Assembly (NCBI GenBank): GCA_036924085.1
Contig: JAVGWX010000008.1
Location: 55,392,814-55,456,813, forward strand
Direction: 5' to 3'
Length of the DNA stretch: 64,000 nucleotides
DNA from: Ariolimax columbianus
Taxonomy: Eukaryota; Mollusca; Gastropoda; Stylommatophora; Arionidae
Shown: positions 44,431-57,396 of the stretch, piece after piece
How positions within the stretch are numbered: position 1 is the stretch's first letter
Layout: the number at the start of each line of letters is the position of its first letter
Notes under the pieces: model-generated
What the model saw: only the letters and a program-made list of their open reading frames with translations
Databases searched by the model: none
What the model was told of the DNA's origin: nothing
Translations under genes and position numbers: made by a program

Positions 44431-46675
44431 TTATTTCCATATCAGTCATTACCGCCAGGGCTGAGGTACTGGAATCTTCATTCTTCTGATACACACACCA
44501 TACACTGGCCAATGCGTCATGATACCGCCCAAACGGATACAGTCTGGAGTGGAAAAGGGCAAGTCTTCTCCACAGACTCAAGAAAGGCAAACCTCTAATC
44601 AAACTAAACACTTCAGCTTTTGTGAGAAACAATACCTGTCCCTCTCTCATTTTTCCTAACAGTAAATCGGGTACTCATTTACAGCTAGGTTGGCTGGAAC
44701 AAGTTGCAACCGGAGAGAAGCAGCTTCCCCCCCCCCCCCAAAAAAAAACAACGTTGCATCCTACGCTCTCTATGTACATATGCTGTGGTTTTGTTTCCTT
44801 GAACATGGGAATCACACTTTTTCTTCTGCTAATCTCATGGAATAATCATTCCTTCGTGGTTGTACGCTCACAGATCTATTTAATTGTTTTCTTGTAAGTA
44901 AATGATCAATGTTTTGTTATTATCATTGTCATGCTTATCATCATCATCATCTTCTATCAGCTTGTGTCGGTAGAAGGCGAGGGGAGGAGATGCAGTTTAA
45001 TGTCGGGTGCCATTTTCGTCGCTGATGTTATTCACATTCAGTGATTTCAAACGTGGTAGGGGACATAACTAAACAAATACACAAAATAAAAACATTAAGA
45101 GTTATCCCATCATAAAAAATTTGCGTGAGAGGTTCTGGCTTGGGCATCTCCCCTCTTTATCCAGGTACAACCTAGAACGAGTGAGCTATGGCCCTACACC
45201 AGAACCACATGGACGTGTACATTGGCATCTGTACACTGAAGGCGATAGGTGTTAATTATCCACCCGACCAAATTTCTCACGCTTGTTGTCGTCCTCGTGC
45301 ACGACATATGGGGAGGAACAACTCGCGACCCCAGGCGCTCGTCGGCGACGATTGTGACAGCAAAGCCGTGCTTATCACAAGAGCTGAACCTTGGACCTTG
45401 ACCGGCGTCGAAGTCATGGAGCGAACTAGACAAGTAACTGGCAGAAGACAACACTGGCTGCTCCTGTAGCTGTTAATAGTAAAGTTATAGCTAACATATA
45501 TGCTGATGCCTGTTTAAGCTACCTCTGTTCTGGTAACAGCGGCTCGCATATTGTTTTCAAAAAGGAATTTAATAATATCCATATAATGTAAATAAATTTT
45601 AGAAATTGCCCAAGAGTAAAGTTTGTATAGTATGCTGCATTAAACACACCCTTAACTATTAGAAATATTAGCTTTATTTTAATGTGATTATTAAATGATG
45701 TATAATATTGTGATGCATTTATTACATCCCTTTCTTTTCAATTCATTGCCCTTGTGGCGAAGTAATTATTGTCCGTGTAAATACAGTTCACTACTAGGTC
45801 GTGTAACTTTTATCTAGCTATCGAAGATCTGTGCTGAGAGTTGTTTATGGTCAAGCGTGCTTATATTGTGTGTGTGCTACTTTCAAATTGTTGGATTTAA
45901 TGAGACGTTAGCAAAGGTATGGAGACTTTTTTGTTTGTAAATTTCTCTAACATCCCATCTGTAGATTGTTAATCTTATTGTACATATTCATATTTCAAAC
46001 TGTACATTTTTTTTAAACAGGACACCCGTGACCATCATTATAATCACACTAATCATATGGAGGAATCTTGCATGTTCATTACTGGCTGAATAAATGTAGA
46101 AGTAATATTCATAACATAACATCTGAAATACGTAAATATTAAATCGAACCTTATTCCAGTGTATGTTTGTTTCTTGTTTATTTCACCAGACGCACAAGAT
46201 GCTATATTCACGAATGTAAACAAACAGATGCTAAAGTACACATTCCTAAAGTCCAGGTATTGATAAATCTGCTCTTTGCTGTCAGTCTGTGTACATATGG
46301 TTTATTCGAGTAATGGTACTATTAACATACACCAAATGGAAAGCCTGGTAATGTAGTAATACATACCTTATTATTTTAAAAATACCTTCACGCACAAATG
46401 CACATATTGCTTTGCGTGTGTGTGTACGTGTGTGTACAACTGTGTAAAGTCCTTCAGTATTGACAGATTTCCAAGACTTAGTAATACTTCCTACATACTG
46501 TTCATACTGGCTTTTAAAAATGCAGCTCTAAAATTGCTTGCATAACCCCTTTGTTTGGTTCTGTTGCTGTTGATTCAGCCATTTAGCAACTACATACTCA
46601 GTAGGAGTTTAGCTTGTTTGTTAATGTCAGTGTGTGCAAACAGATAAAGGGTTTGAGAGTCGGTAATACTATTGT
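44431..46675. other. unassigned intergenic
   Basis: No gene, RNA or clear transposon recognised in 2.2 kb. C13 followed by A8 lies at about 44,728-44,748. This is the longest featureless stretch of the window and separates the retrotransposon zone from the satellite block. Confidence 0.5.
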
Positions 46676-47065
46676 GGTTAACATGTGGATAGTAAGATAA
46701 TATGTAGGAATTTAAATATTATTGTGTATGTGTTAAGATGTGGATAGTAAGATACTATGTAGGAATTTAAATATTGTTGTGTATGTGTTAACATGGGGAT
46801 AGTAAAGATAATATGTAGGAATTTAAATATTGTTGTGTATGTATTAACTTGGGGATAGTAAGAAAATATGTAGGAATTTAAATATTGTTGTGAATGTGTT
46901 AGCATGTGGACAGTAAGATACTATGTAGAAGATTATAACTTGGTGTCAGTCTGCTAATATTTTGATAGTGAGATACTATGTAGAAGATTAAAACTTGGTG
47001 TCAGTCTGCTAATATGTTGATAGTGAGTTACTATGTGGGACATTAAAGCTAGTGTTAGTCTACTA
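46676..47065. repeat. 55-bp satellite, left edge
   Basis: About seven monomers beginning GTTAACATGTGGATAGTAAG or variants, at 46,677, 46,732, 46,787, 46,843 and onwards. The first four share a private insert (AGGAATTTAAATATTGTTGT), so the edge is locally homogenised. Ends with the left target duplication of the LINE insertion. Confidence 0.9.
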
Positions 47066-47435
47066 GCGACTACAGCGACACATCCTTAGCACTCATTGTT
47101 ACGATTTTGTCTGGAATGTAGATGTTTCAGCAAAGACACATTTCCCCCCATCTCAGTTATTCTGGAATGTCACAGCATTTTCCTGTTCGGTCATGTTGTC
47201 CACCTGGACAAGGAGGTCCCAGCTCACCAGATTCTTCAAAAGACAGTCAACAGTGTAAACAGCCTTCACCCTGCTGGCTGGAATCGCCGTAGAGGTCGTC
47301 ACCGAAACACGTGGCTTCAACAGGTAGCGGCTTCCCCATATGCCTTAGAGGAGGCCTGGCAGCATGCAGTTACAACTGGACATGGTGCTGTTCATCCGAC
47401 GCAACAGGCCCCAGACACCTAAGGGAACATTATTA
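47066..47435 (+). mobile_element. 5'-truncated LINE insertion with 13-bp TSD
   Basis: Codes FLFGHVVHLDKEVPAHQIL, then WNRRRGRHRNTWLQQVAASP and TTGHGAVHPTQQAPDT, the C-terminus of the ATT-tailed LINE family also seen at 27,750. The 3' end is AAGGGAACATTATTA. Flanked by TGTTAGTCTACTA at 47,053-47,065 and 47,436-47,448, both satellite-derived. 370 bp long. Its last 45 bp open every macro-unit. Confidence 0.9.
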
Positions 47436-50400
47436 TGTTAGTCTACTAACATGTGGATAGTAAGATATTTTTCAAGACAGTAAATCTCCAAGTTGGTTAT
47501 CATCTGTTGATTTGTAACTAGTAAGATCTTATGTAGGAGATTAAAGCTCAGTATCTGACTTCTAACATGTGGATAGTAAGATAATATGTAGATCATTAAA
47601 TCCTGGTGTCCCTTCAGGTCGGAGTGGCTGCACCACAGCTTCTGTCTCAGCGCTGCGTCCTCTGGTAACTGATTTCACTAAAACATGAAGTCTGTTAACA
47701 TGGTGACAGTAAAATGCTATGTAGGACATACGTTTTGGTGTTGGACTGTTAATTTATAGATTCTATCGTATTATATAGGACTGTAAAGTTTGGTGGCCGT
47801 CTACATCTGTTGCTATGTGGAAAGAAAGATATGTAAGGTATCAAATCTTAGTGGCGGTCTGTTAACACGTAGATAGTAAGAAAATATGTAGGGTTTCAAA
47901 TCTCAGTGGTGGTCTCTGTTATCATGTAGATAGTAAGATACTATGTAAGGGATCAAATCTTCATGTTGGTCTGTTATCATCGGGATAGTAAGATAAGATG
48001 GAGGGTATCAAATCTCGGTGCTGGTCTGTTAACGCTGTTAACGTGGGGGTGGTACGATAATATGTAGGGTATCAAATCTTGTTGTTGGTCTATTAACATA
48101 GGAATGGTAAGATAATATGTACGGTATCAAATCTCGGTGCTGGTCTGTTAACGTGGGGATGGTAAGATAATATGTAGAGTATCAAATCATGGTGCTGGTC
48201 TGTAAATTTGTGGATGATAAGTTAATATGTAGGATATCAAATCTCGTTGTTGGTCTGTTAACGTGGGGATGGTAAGATAATATGTATGGCAGTAAAGCTC
48301 AGTGTTATTCTGGCATGTGGATTTAAAGATAAAATGTAGGACATTGAAGCTTGTGTGGATCTATTTATATGTGATTAGTAGGATAATATGCACGACATTA
48401 ATAGACTTGGTCAGTTTGTTTAGATGTGAAAAGTAAGATACTATATGGGACAGTAAAGCTTGTTGTAGGTCTACATCTTTTGCCTTGTGAATATCAAGAT
48501 AATATTTAGGACAATAAACCTCAGTGTCATTCTGTTTCCATAGTGATAGTCAGATAATAAGATAATTAAGCCTATTGCTATCTCTTTATTTGTGGAACAG
48601 AAGATTATTTTGTTTTTGTTTTTTGCGATAAGGCTCAGTGTTGGTCTATTAATAATTTGATTAGAAACATTTTTTTTACAACACTACAGCTCGGTGTTTG
48701 TCTGTTGACATGGAGACAGCAGGAAGCCGTTATAACATTCAGTCTTGGTGTCTGTCTGTTTACAAAACGAAAGTAAGACACTGTAAAGGACATTAAAGCT
48801 TGATATTTGCCTGTTAACATCTGGGTATGAACAGGATATGTAGGACAATAAAGCTCAGTGTTGGTATGTTAACGTGTGGAAAGTAAAATACTATGTAGGG
48901 CATCACCGCTCATTTTTGGTCTGTTTACCTGGGGATAATAATATACTATATAGGATACCTAATCATGATGTTGGTCGGTTTTCATGTGGATAGTGATATA
49001 ATATATAGAGCATTATATCTCGGTTGCTGTGTATTAACATTTGGACATTAGGAAAATATGTAGGACATGAAAGTTCACTGTTGGTGTGTTAACAAGTGGA
49101 TAGTATGATGCTATGTAGCAAAGTAAAACTTGCTGTCGTTCTGTTAACAAGTAGATAGTATGATGCTATGTAGCAAAGTAAAGCTTGCTGTTGTTCTGTT
49201 AACATGTGAAAAGTAAAACAATATGTTGGACATTATAGATTCCTATGAGACTGCTAGCTTCTGGACAGTAAGATAACATGTAGGACATTAACAAATAAGA
49301 ATGGTTTGTTAACATGCAAACAGTTTAATAGTACATGGGACAATAAAACTCAGTGTCTGTCTGCTAACAGTTGTAGAGTAAGATACTACGTAGGTCATCT
49401 ATGCTAAAAGCTCGGTGTTTGTTTATTATCATGTGAACAGTAAGATATTATTTTTAACAGTTAAGCTCAGCATCTGCATGTTAACATGTAGTTTGCAATA
49501 TATTATGCATTGCACTAAAATGAACTATGTAGTGCATCAATGCTCTGGATCAGTCTTTAACATCTAGATAGTAGATAGTGTATAGCACATTAAATCTAGA
49601 GTTGGTTTGTTAATATGTAGATTATAAGATTTTATGTAGGACATTAATGCTTTCTGTCTGATAACATTGGGATTGTACAATATTTTTAATTGACAATAAA
49701 GCTTAATATTGGTCTGTTAATATACAGATAGCAAATTACTATGTAGGACTGTAATAATTTGTATAAGTGTACATCTGTTTACATGGGATAATACGATACG
49801 TTATGGGACAATACAGTTTATTATATGTATGTTAATATTCTAACAGTAAGGTTTTATATAAATGACTGTTAGCATGTGTTTAGGTAGATACTTTGTGGGA
49901 CATTGAAACTTGATGTTGGCATGTTAACTTGTGGATAGAAAGATGCTATATATAGGACCTTAAAACTTGATGTAGCATAGTAAGATGCTAACTAGGACTA
50001 TAATGCCCAGGGTAGGTATGTTAACATGTGCATAGTAAGATAATAGGTAGGACTGTAATGCCCAGGGTCGGTTTGTTAGCATGTGGATAGTAAGATACTA
50101 GCTAGGACTGTAATGCCCAGGGTCGGTTTGTTAACATGTGCATAGTAAGATACTAGCTAGGACTGTAATGCCCGAGGGTGAGTTTGTTAACATGTGGATA
50201 GTAAGATACTAGCTAGGACTGTAATGCCCAGGGTGGATTTGTTAACATGTGGATAGTAAGATACTAGCTAGAACTGTAATGCCTGAGGGTGAGTTTGTTA
50301 ACATGTGGATAGTAAGATACTAGCTGGGACTGTAATGCCTGAGGGTGAGTTTGTTAACATGTGGATAGTAAGATACTAGCTGGGACTGTAATGCCTGAGG

Positions 50401-50853
50401 GTGAGTTTGTTAACATGTGGATAGTAAGATACTAGCTAGGACTGTAATGCCCAGGGTGGGTTTGTTAACATGTGTATAGTAAGATACTAGCTAAGACTGT
50501 AATGCCTGAGGGTGAGTTTGTTAACATGTGTATAGTAAGATGCTAGCTGGGACTGTATTGCCTGAGGGTGAGTTTGTTAACATGTTGATAGTAAGATACT
50601 AGCTGGGACTGTAATGCCTGAGAGTGAGTTTGTTAACATGTTGATAGTAAGATACTAGCTGGGACTGTAATGCCTGAGTGTGAGTTTGTTAACATGTGGA
50701 TAGTAAGATGCTAGCTAGGACTGTAATGCACAGGGTGGGTTTGTTAACATGTAGATAGTAAGATACTAGCTAGGACTGTAATGCCCAGGGTGAGTTTGTT
50801 AACATGTGGATAGTAAGATAATATTTCAGACATTAATGCTTATTGTCAAGTCT
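47436..50853. repeat. satellite array of unit A
   Basis: About 60 monomers of 55-60 bp. Monomers up to ~49,980 are diverged, each recognisable by its own variants. From ~49,985 to 50,830 there are about 15 nearly identical ones (ATAGTAAGATACTAGCTAGG, then ACTGTAATGCC). Short frames inside are chance. Confidence 0.9.
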
Positions 50854-51095
50854 CTATATTTTATCAATTGTAGTGATGTGAATGCTTGCTTCTGGTGGTA
50901 AAACTGGGAGAGTTCAAAACCCAGTCCTCTCATACCCCAGTCTCTGTTTTGTAGCCTGCGGAGTATAAAACATAGATAGGAATGGTTCAAAAACCGATTT
51001 AGAACAAAATCAAGAACTTAACTTCTGTTATGACTTACAATGCCTTTATCAGGTACAGCAGTCAATACAAATAAGAATATCAAACCTTTCATAGC
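50854..51095. other. bridge segment of unit A, unclassified
   Basis: Not satellite. Contains GGGAGAGTTCAAAACCCAG, which in unit B reads GAGTTCGAAACCC, a plausible pol III B box / tRNA T-arm. No A box or tRNA fold that I can defend. Confidence 0.5.
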
Positions 51096-52440
51096 AGTGA
51101 ATTGAGTAGGAGCTGGTTTATTTTCCAGATGTTTTATAGTCTTGCATTTACCTTTTTTCCATGACTTTTCCAACACAGCTGAGCAGGCTTTTTGTCCTAT
51201 AGCTTTCCTTGCTTGTCTTCACCTATTTTGGTTTTCTGATTGGGATAATGATAGCCTTCCGCCACAGGTCTGGGATCCTACCCGTGCTCCATTATTGATT
51301 ACAGATTTTCAGGAGTTTTCTTCTTGACCCTTGATCTAGGTTTTTAATCATGTGATGCCATCTTTTCCTGGAGCTTTCTTGTTTTTCAGTTTCTGAATAG
51401 CAGTGTTTATCTCTACTATTTTGAATGATGCCTTCATTCAGGGATCCGCATTCTGTGTCTTCAGGTTCTCTTTTATCTCTTTTTTGACCTCTAGTTTGCG
51501 TTCTCATGTCAATGTTGTAGTACGCTCCTCTCTGAAAAATTCAGCCAGGATGTTTGCTGCCATTTTCCCTGTATGATGTTTCTCATTTTCCTTAATGACC
51601 GTCTTCCCATGGCTCCCTCTGGTTTCCTCATTTAATGCTCTTATCAGCTTCCACAGAAATTACTTGTACCTCTTTCCATGCTTAGGCTTTCAGTCTTTTC
51701 CTGCCAATTTCTTTGGATCTCACCCTTCTTTGACTCTATGAATGTGTTTTTAATTTTGCTCTGTTTCCCTGTTTTTATCTGGTGAAGGATGTTTTTTCAT
51801 GGTATCTCTTGTCTCACTTAGTTCTTTGTGCATTTTGCCTAGTTTATTGCTCCAATAGGGTTTATAATTTTTCCGTTTTCCACATGGATTTGATTTATTT
51901 ACTGCCTGGATGATAGCCTCCGTCATGATGGTAACATTTTTATTTAAATTTTTGGCATGGGATATATTTTCACAGAGTTTATTTACATTTTCTCTAAATA
52001 GAATCCAGTTTGCTCTTTTGAAATTCCAGCGTGGGTGCATATCTGTTATCTCTGTTTGTCCCATATTACATATTTCTAAAGTGATTGGGACATGGTCGCT
52101 TCCATCCAGTTGGCTGTTGACTGTTCTTGCTGTTAGCCGGTGAAGGTCGTCCGTTGCCATCGCAAGGTCTGGAGTACTCATTTTTTTCCATATTCTAGAG
52201 TAATATGTGTGCCTATCGTCTGGCCTATTTATTAAGATGACTTTGTTTTCCATCATCTAATCTTCTACCCCCCGTCTCTCTGGTCCATTGTTTTGTAGCC
52301 CCAGTTTGGGGTGTGACTGTTAAAATCTCCCACTATGAGGTGTCTCGACTCTTCAATTTTGACTTTGTATATTGCCAGAGCTGTGGCCGGTGGACTATAG
52401 CAGTTTGTTATCATTGAGTCTCCACTGTGTAGGATGATCT
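51096..52440 (-). mobile_element. LINE fragment of unit A: endonuclease to RT start
   Basis: Minus strand from 52,440: YSPPATALAIYKVKIEE, then HLIVGDFNSHTPNWGY (endonuclease core), a frame break in a G-run at ~52,270, then an open 168-codon piece (52,256-51,750) with STPDLAMATDDL and GSDHVPITLEI (endonuclease end) and a linker with PYWSNKLGKMHKELSE. After stops, WHHMIKNLDQGSRRKLLKI, PDLWRKAIIIPI and LLSCVGKVMEK..NARL are the RT fingers. Both ends are cut. Jockey-like by motif. Confidence 0.85.
51750..52256 (-). pseudogene. endonuclease C-terminus and linker, unit A
   Basis: 168 codons starting MMENKVILINRPDD. The same frame at 56,706-57,212 and 61,247-61,753 gives an identical protein, so the three units separated recently. 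It has no start context of its own and is a fragment of ORF2; a product is not expected. Confidence 0.8.
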
Positions 52441-55400
52441 TTCATCCGATGCAACAGGCCCCAGACACCTAAGGGAACATTATTATGTTAGTCTACTAAC
52501 ATGTGGATAGTAAGATATTTTTCAAGACAGTAAATCTCCAAGTTGGTTATCATCTGTTGATTTGTAACTAGTAAGATCTTATGTAGGAGATTAAAGCTCA
52601 GTATCTGACTTCTAACATGTGGATAGTAAGATAATATGTAGATCATTAAATCCTGGTGTCCCTTCAGGTCGGAGTGGCTGCACCACAGCTTCTGTCTCAG
52701 CGCTGCGTCCTCTGGTAACTGATTTCACTAAAACATGAAGTCTGTTAACATGGTGACAGTAAAATGCTATGTAGGACATACGTTTTTGTGTTGGACTGTT
52801 AATTTATGGATTCTATCGTATTATATAGGACTGTAAAGTTTGGTGGCCGTCTACATCTGTTGCTATGTGGAAAGAAAGATATGTAAGGTATCAAATCTCA
52901 GTGGCGGTCTGTTAACACGTGGATAGTAAGAAAATATGTAGGGTTTCAAATCTCAGTGGTGGTCTCTGTTATCATGTAGATAGTAAGATACTATGTAGGG
53001 TATCAAATCTTGTTGTTGGTCTATTAACATGGGAATGGTAAGATTATATGTAGGGTATCAAACCTCGGTGCTGATCTGTTAACATGGGAATGGTAAGATA
53101 ATATGTAGAGTATCAAATAATGGTGCTGGTCTGTAAATTTGTGGATGATAAGTTAATATGTAGGATATCAAATCTCGTTGTTGGTCTGTTAACGTGGGGA
53201 TGGTAAGATAATATGTATGGCAGTAAAGCTCAGTGTTATTCTGGCATGTGGATTTAAAGATAAAATGTAGGACATTGAAGCTTGTGTGGATCTATTTATA
53301 TGTGATTAGTAGGATAATATGCACGACATTAATAGACATGGTCAGTTTGTTTAGATGTGAAAAGTAAGATACTATATGGGACAGTAAAGCTTGTTGTAGG
53401 TCTACATCTTTTGCCTTGTGAATATCAAGATAATATTTAGGACAATAAACCTCGGTGTCATTCTGTTTCCATAGTGATAGTCAGATAATAAGATAATTAA
53501 GCCTATTGCTATCTCTTTATTTGTGGAACAGAAGATTATTTTTGTTTTTGTTTTTTGCGATAAGGCTCAGTGTGGGTCTATTAATAATTTGATTAGAAAC
53601 ATTTTTTTTACAACACTACAGCTCGGTGTTTGTCTGTTGACATGGAGACAGCAGGAAGCCGTTATAACATTCAGTCTTGGTGTCTGTCTGTTTACAAAAC
53701 GAAGGTAAGACACTGTAAAGGACATTAAAGCTTGATATTTGCCTGTTAACATCTGGGTATGAACAGGATATGTAGGACAATAAAGCTCAGTGTTGGTATG
53801 TTAACGTGTGGAAAGTAAAATACTATGTAGGGCATCACCGCTCATTTTTGGTCTGTTTACCTGGGGGTAATAATATACTATATAGGATACCTAATCATGA
53901 TGTTGGTCTGTTTTCATGTGGATAGTGATATAATATATAGATCATTATATCTCGGTTGCTGTGTATTAACATTTGGACATTAGGAAAATATGTAGGACAT
54001 GAAAGTTCACTGTTGGTGTGTTAACAAGTGGATAGTATGATGCTATATAGCAAAGTAAAACTTGCTGTCATTCTGTAAACAAGTGGATAGTATGATGCTA
54101 TGTAGCAAAGTAAAACTTGCTGTCGTTCTGTTAACGAGTAGATAGTATGATGCTATGTAGCAAAGTAAAACTTGCTGTCATTCTGTAAACAAGTGGATAG
54201 TATGATGCTATGTAGCAAAGTAAAACGTGCTGTTGTTCTTTTAACAAGTGGATAGTATGATGCTATGTAGCAAAGTAAAACTTGCTGTCGTTCTGTTAAC
54301 AAGTAGATAGTATGATGCTATGTAGCAAAGTAAAGCTTGCTGTTGTTCTGTTAACATGTGAAAAGTAAAACAATATGTTGGACATTAAAGATTCCTACGA
54401 GACTGCTAGCTTCTGGACAGTAAGATAACATGTAGGACATTAACAAATAAGAATGGTTTGTTAACATGCAAACAGTTTAATAGTACATGGGACAATAAAA
54501 CTCAGTGTCTGTCTGCTAACAGTTGTAGAGTAAGATACTACGTAGGTCATCTATGCTAAAAGCTCGGTGTTTGTTTATTAACATGTGAACAGTAAGATAT
54601 TATTTTTAACAGTTAAGCTCAGCATCTGCCTGTTAACATGTAGTTTGCAATATATTATGTATTGCACTAAAATGAGGTGTTGGTCTGCTTCTGTTGACAG
54701 TAAGATACTTTATAGGACATTCAAGCTCTGTGTTGGTTTGTTTACATTGAGGCAGTGAGAAACTGTGTAGGACATTCAAGCTCTGTGTTGTTTTGTTAAC
54801 ATTGAGGCAGTAAGAAACTGTGTAGGACATTCAAGCTCTGTGTTGATTTGTTAACATTGTGGCAGTAAGAAACTATGTAGTGCATCAATGCTCTGGATCA
54901 GTCTTTAACATCTAGATAGTAGATAGTGTATAGCACATTAAATCTAGAGTTGGTTTGTTAATATGTGGATTGTAAGATTTTATGTAGGACATTAATGCTT
55001 TCTGTCTGATAACATTGGGATTGTACAATATTTTGAATGACAATAAAGCTTAATATTGGTCTGTTAATATACAGATAACAAATTACTATGTAGGACTGTA
55101 ATGTTTTGTATAAGTGTACATCTGTTTACATGGGATAGTACGATACGTTATGGGACAATACAGTTTATTATATGTATGTTAATATTCTAACAGTAAGGTA
55201 TTATATAAATGACTGTTAGCATGTGTTTAGGTAGATACTTTGTGGGACATTAAAACTTGATGTTGGCATGTTAACTTGTGGATAGTAAGATGCTATATAT
55301 AGGACCTTAAAACTTGATGTAGCATAGTAAGATGCTAATTAGGACTATAATGCCCAGGGTAGGTATGTTAACATGTGCATAGTAAGATACTAGCTAGGAC

Positions 55401-56051
55401 TGTAATGCCTGAGGGTGAGTTTGTTAGCATGTGGATAGTAAGATACTAGCTGGGACTGTAATGCCTGAGAGTGAGTTTGTTAACATGTTGATAGTAAGAT
55501 ACTAGCTGGGACTGTAATGCCCAGGGTTGGTTTGTTAACATGTGGATAGTAAGATACTAGCTAGGACTGTAATGCAGAGGGTGAGTTTGTTAACATGTGG
55601 ATAGTAAGATACTAGCTAGGACTGTAATGCACAGGGTGGGTTTGTTAACATGTGGATAATAAGATACTAGCTAGGACTGTAATGCCCAGGGTTGGTTTGT
55701 TAACATGTGGATAGTAAGATACTAGCTAGGACTGTAATGCCCAGGGTGAGTTTGTTAACATGTGGATAGTAAGATAATATTTAAGACATTAATGCTTATT
55801 GTCAAGTCTCTATATTTTATCAATTGTAGTGATGTGAATGCTTGCTTCTGGTGGTAAAACTGGGAGAGTTCGAAACCCAGTCCTCTCATACCCCAGTCTC
55901 TGTTTTGTAGCCTGCGGAGTATAAAACATAGATAGGAATGGTTCAAAAACCGATTTAGAACAAAATCAAGAACTTAACTTCTGTTATGACTTACAATGCC
56001 TTTATCAGGTACAGCAGTCAATACAAATAAGAATATCAAACCTATCATAGC

Positions 56052-57396
56052 ATTGCATTGAGTAGGAGCTGGTTTATTTTCCAGATGTTTTATAGTCTTG
56101 CATTTACCTTTTTTCCATGACTTTTCCAACACAGCTGAGCAGGCTTTTTGTCCTATAGCTTTCCTTGCTTGTCTTCACCTATTTTGGTTTTCTGATTGGG
56201 ATAATGATAGCCTTCCGCCACAGGTCTGGGATCCTACCCGTGCTCCATTATTGATTACAGATTTTCAGGAGTTTTCTTCTTGACCCTTGATCTAGGTTTT
56301 TAATCATGTGATGCCATCTTTTCCTGGAGCTTTCTTGTTTTTCAGTTTCTGAATAGCAGTGTTTATCTCTACTATTTTGAATGATGCCTTCATTCAGGGA
56401 TCCGCATTCTGTGTCTTCAGGTTCTCTTTTATCTCTTTTCTGACCTCTAGTTTGCGTTCTCGTGTCAATGTTGTAGTACGCTCCTCTCTGAAAAATTCAG
56501 CCAGGATGTTTGCTGCCATTTTCCCTGTATGATGTTTCTCATTTTCCTTAATGACCGTCTTCCCATTGCTCCCTCTGGTTTCCTCATTTAATGCTCTTAT
56601 CAGCTTCCACAGAAATTACTTGTACCTCTTTCCATGCTTAGGCTTTCAGTCTTTTCCTGCCAATTTCTTTGGATCTCACCCTTCTTTGACTCTATGAATG
56701 TGTTTTTAATTTTGCTCTGTTTCCCTGTTTTTATCTGGTGAAGGATGTTTTTTCATGGTATCTCTTGTCTCACTTAGTTCTTTGTGCATTTTGCCTAGTT
56801 TATTGCTCCAATAGGGTTTATAATTTTTCCGTTTTCCACATGGATTTGATTTATTTACTGCCTGGATGATAGCCTCCGTCATGATGGTAACATTTTTATT
56901 TAAATTTTTGGCATGGGATATATTTTCACAGAGTTTATTTACATTTTCTCTAAATAGAATCCAGTTTGCTCTTTTGAAATTCCAGCGTGGGTGCATATCT
57001 GTTATCTCTGTTTGTCCCATATTACATATTTCTAAAGTGATTGGGACATGGTCGCTTCCATCCAGTTGGCTGTTGACTGTTCTTGCTGTTAGCCGGTGAA
57101 GGTCGTCCGTTGCCATCGCAAGGTCTGGAGTACTCATTTTTTTCCATATTCTAGAGTAATATGTGTGCCTATCGTCTGGCCTATTTATTAAGATGACTTT
57201 GTTTTCCATCATCTAATCTTCTACCCCCCGTCTCTCTGGTCCATTGTTTTGTAGCCCCAGTTTGGGGTGTGACTGTTGAAATCTCCCACTATGAGGTGTC
57301 TCGACTCTTCAATTTTGACTTTGTATATTGCCAGAGCTGTGGCCGGTGGACTATAGCAGTTTGTTATCATTGAGTCTCCACTGTGTAGGATGATCT
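56052..57396 (-). mobile_element. LINE fragment of unit B
   Basis: Duplicate of 51,096-52,440 with only scattered base changes; same breakpoints, same G-run frame break. Confidence 0.85.
56706..57212 (-). pseudogene. endonuclease C-terminus and linker, unit B
   Basis: 168-codon frame, protein identical to that at 51,750-52,256. Confidence 0.8.

Larger units (their letters stand above)
47391..52440. repeat. macro-unit A (5050 bp)
   Basis: Order: LINE tail (47,391-47,435), ~55-bp satellite (47,436 to ~50,853), unclassified bridge (~50,854-51,095), LINE fragment on minus (~51,096-52,440). Relative to B, C and D it has two extra monomers near 47,985-48,100. Relative to B and C it has about nine extra near-identical monomers at 50,000-50,830. 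Confidence 0.9.
52441..57396. repeat. macro-unit B (4956 bp)
   Basis: Same layout as A: LINE tail (52,441-52,485), satellite (to ~55,809), bridge, LINE fragment (~56,052-57,396). Carries six copies of the ATAGTATGATGCTATGTAGC monomer (54,023-54,352) against two in A and C, and ~195 bp of extra monomers at about 54,675-54,870. These two differences (220 + 195 bp) account exactly for the 415-bp length excess over C. Confidence 0.9.

Noticed and set aside
50000..50850. CRISPR-like regular direct repeats
   Set aside because: Whole 55-bp monomers are repeated without unique spacers, in a eukaryotic context with no cas genes.
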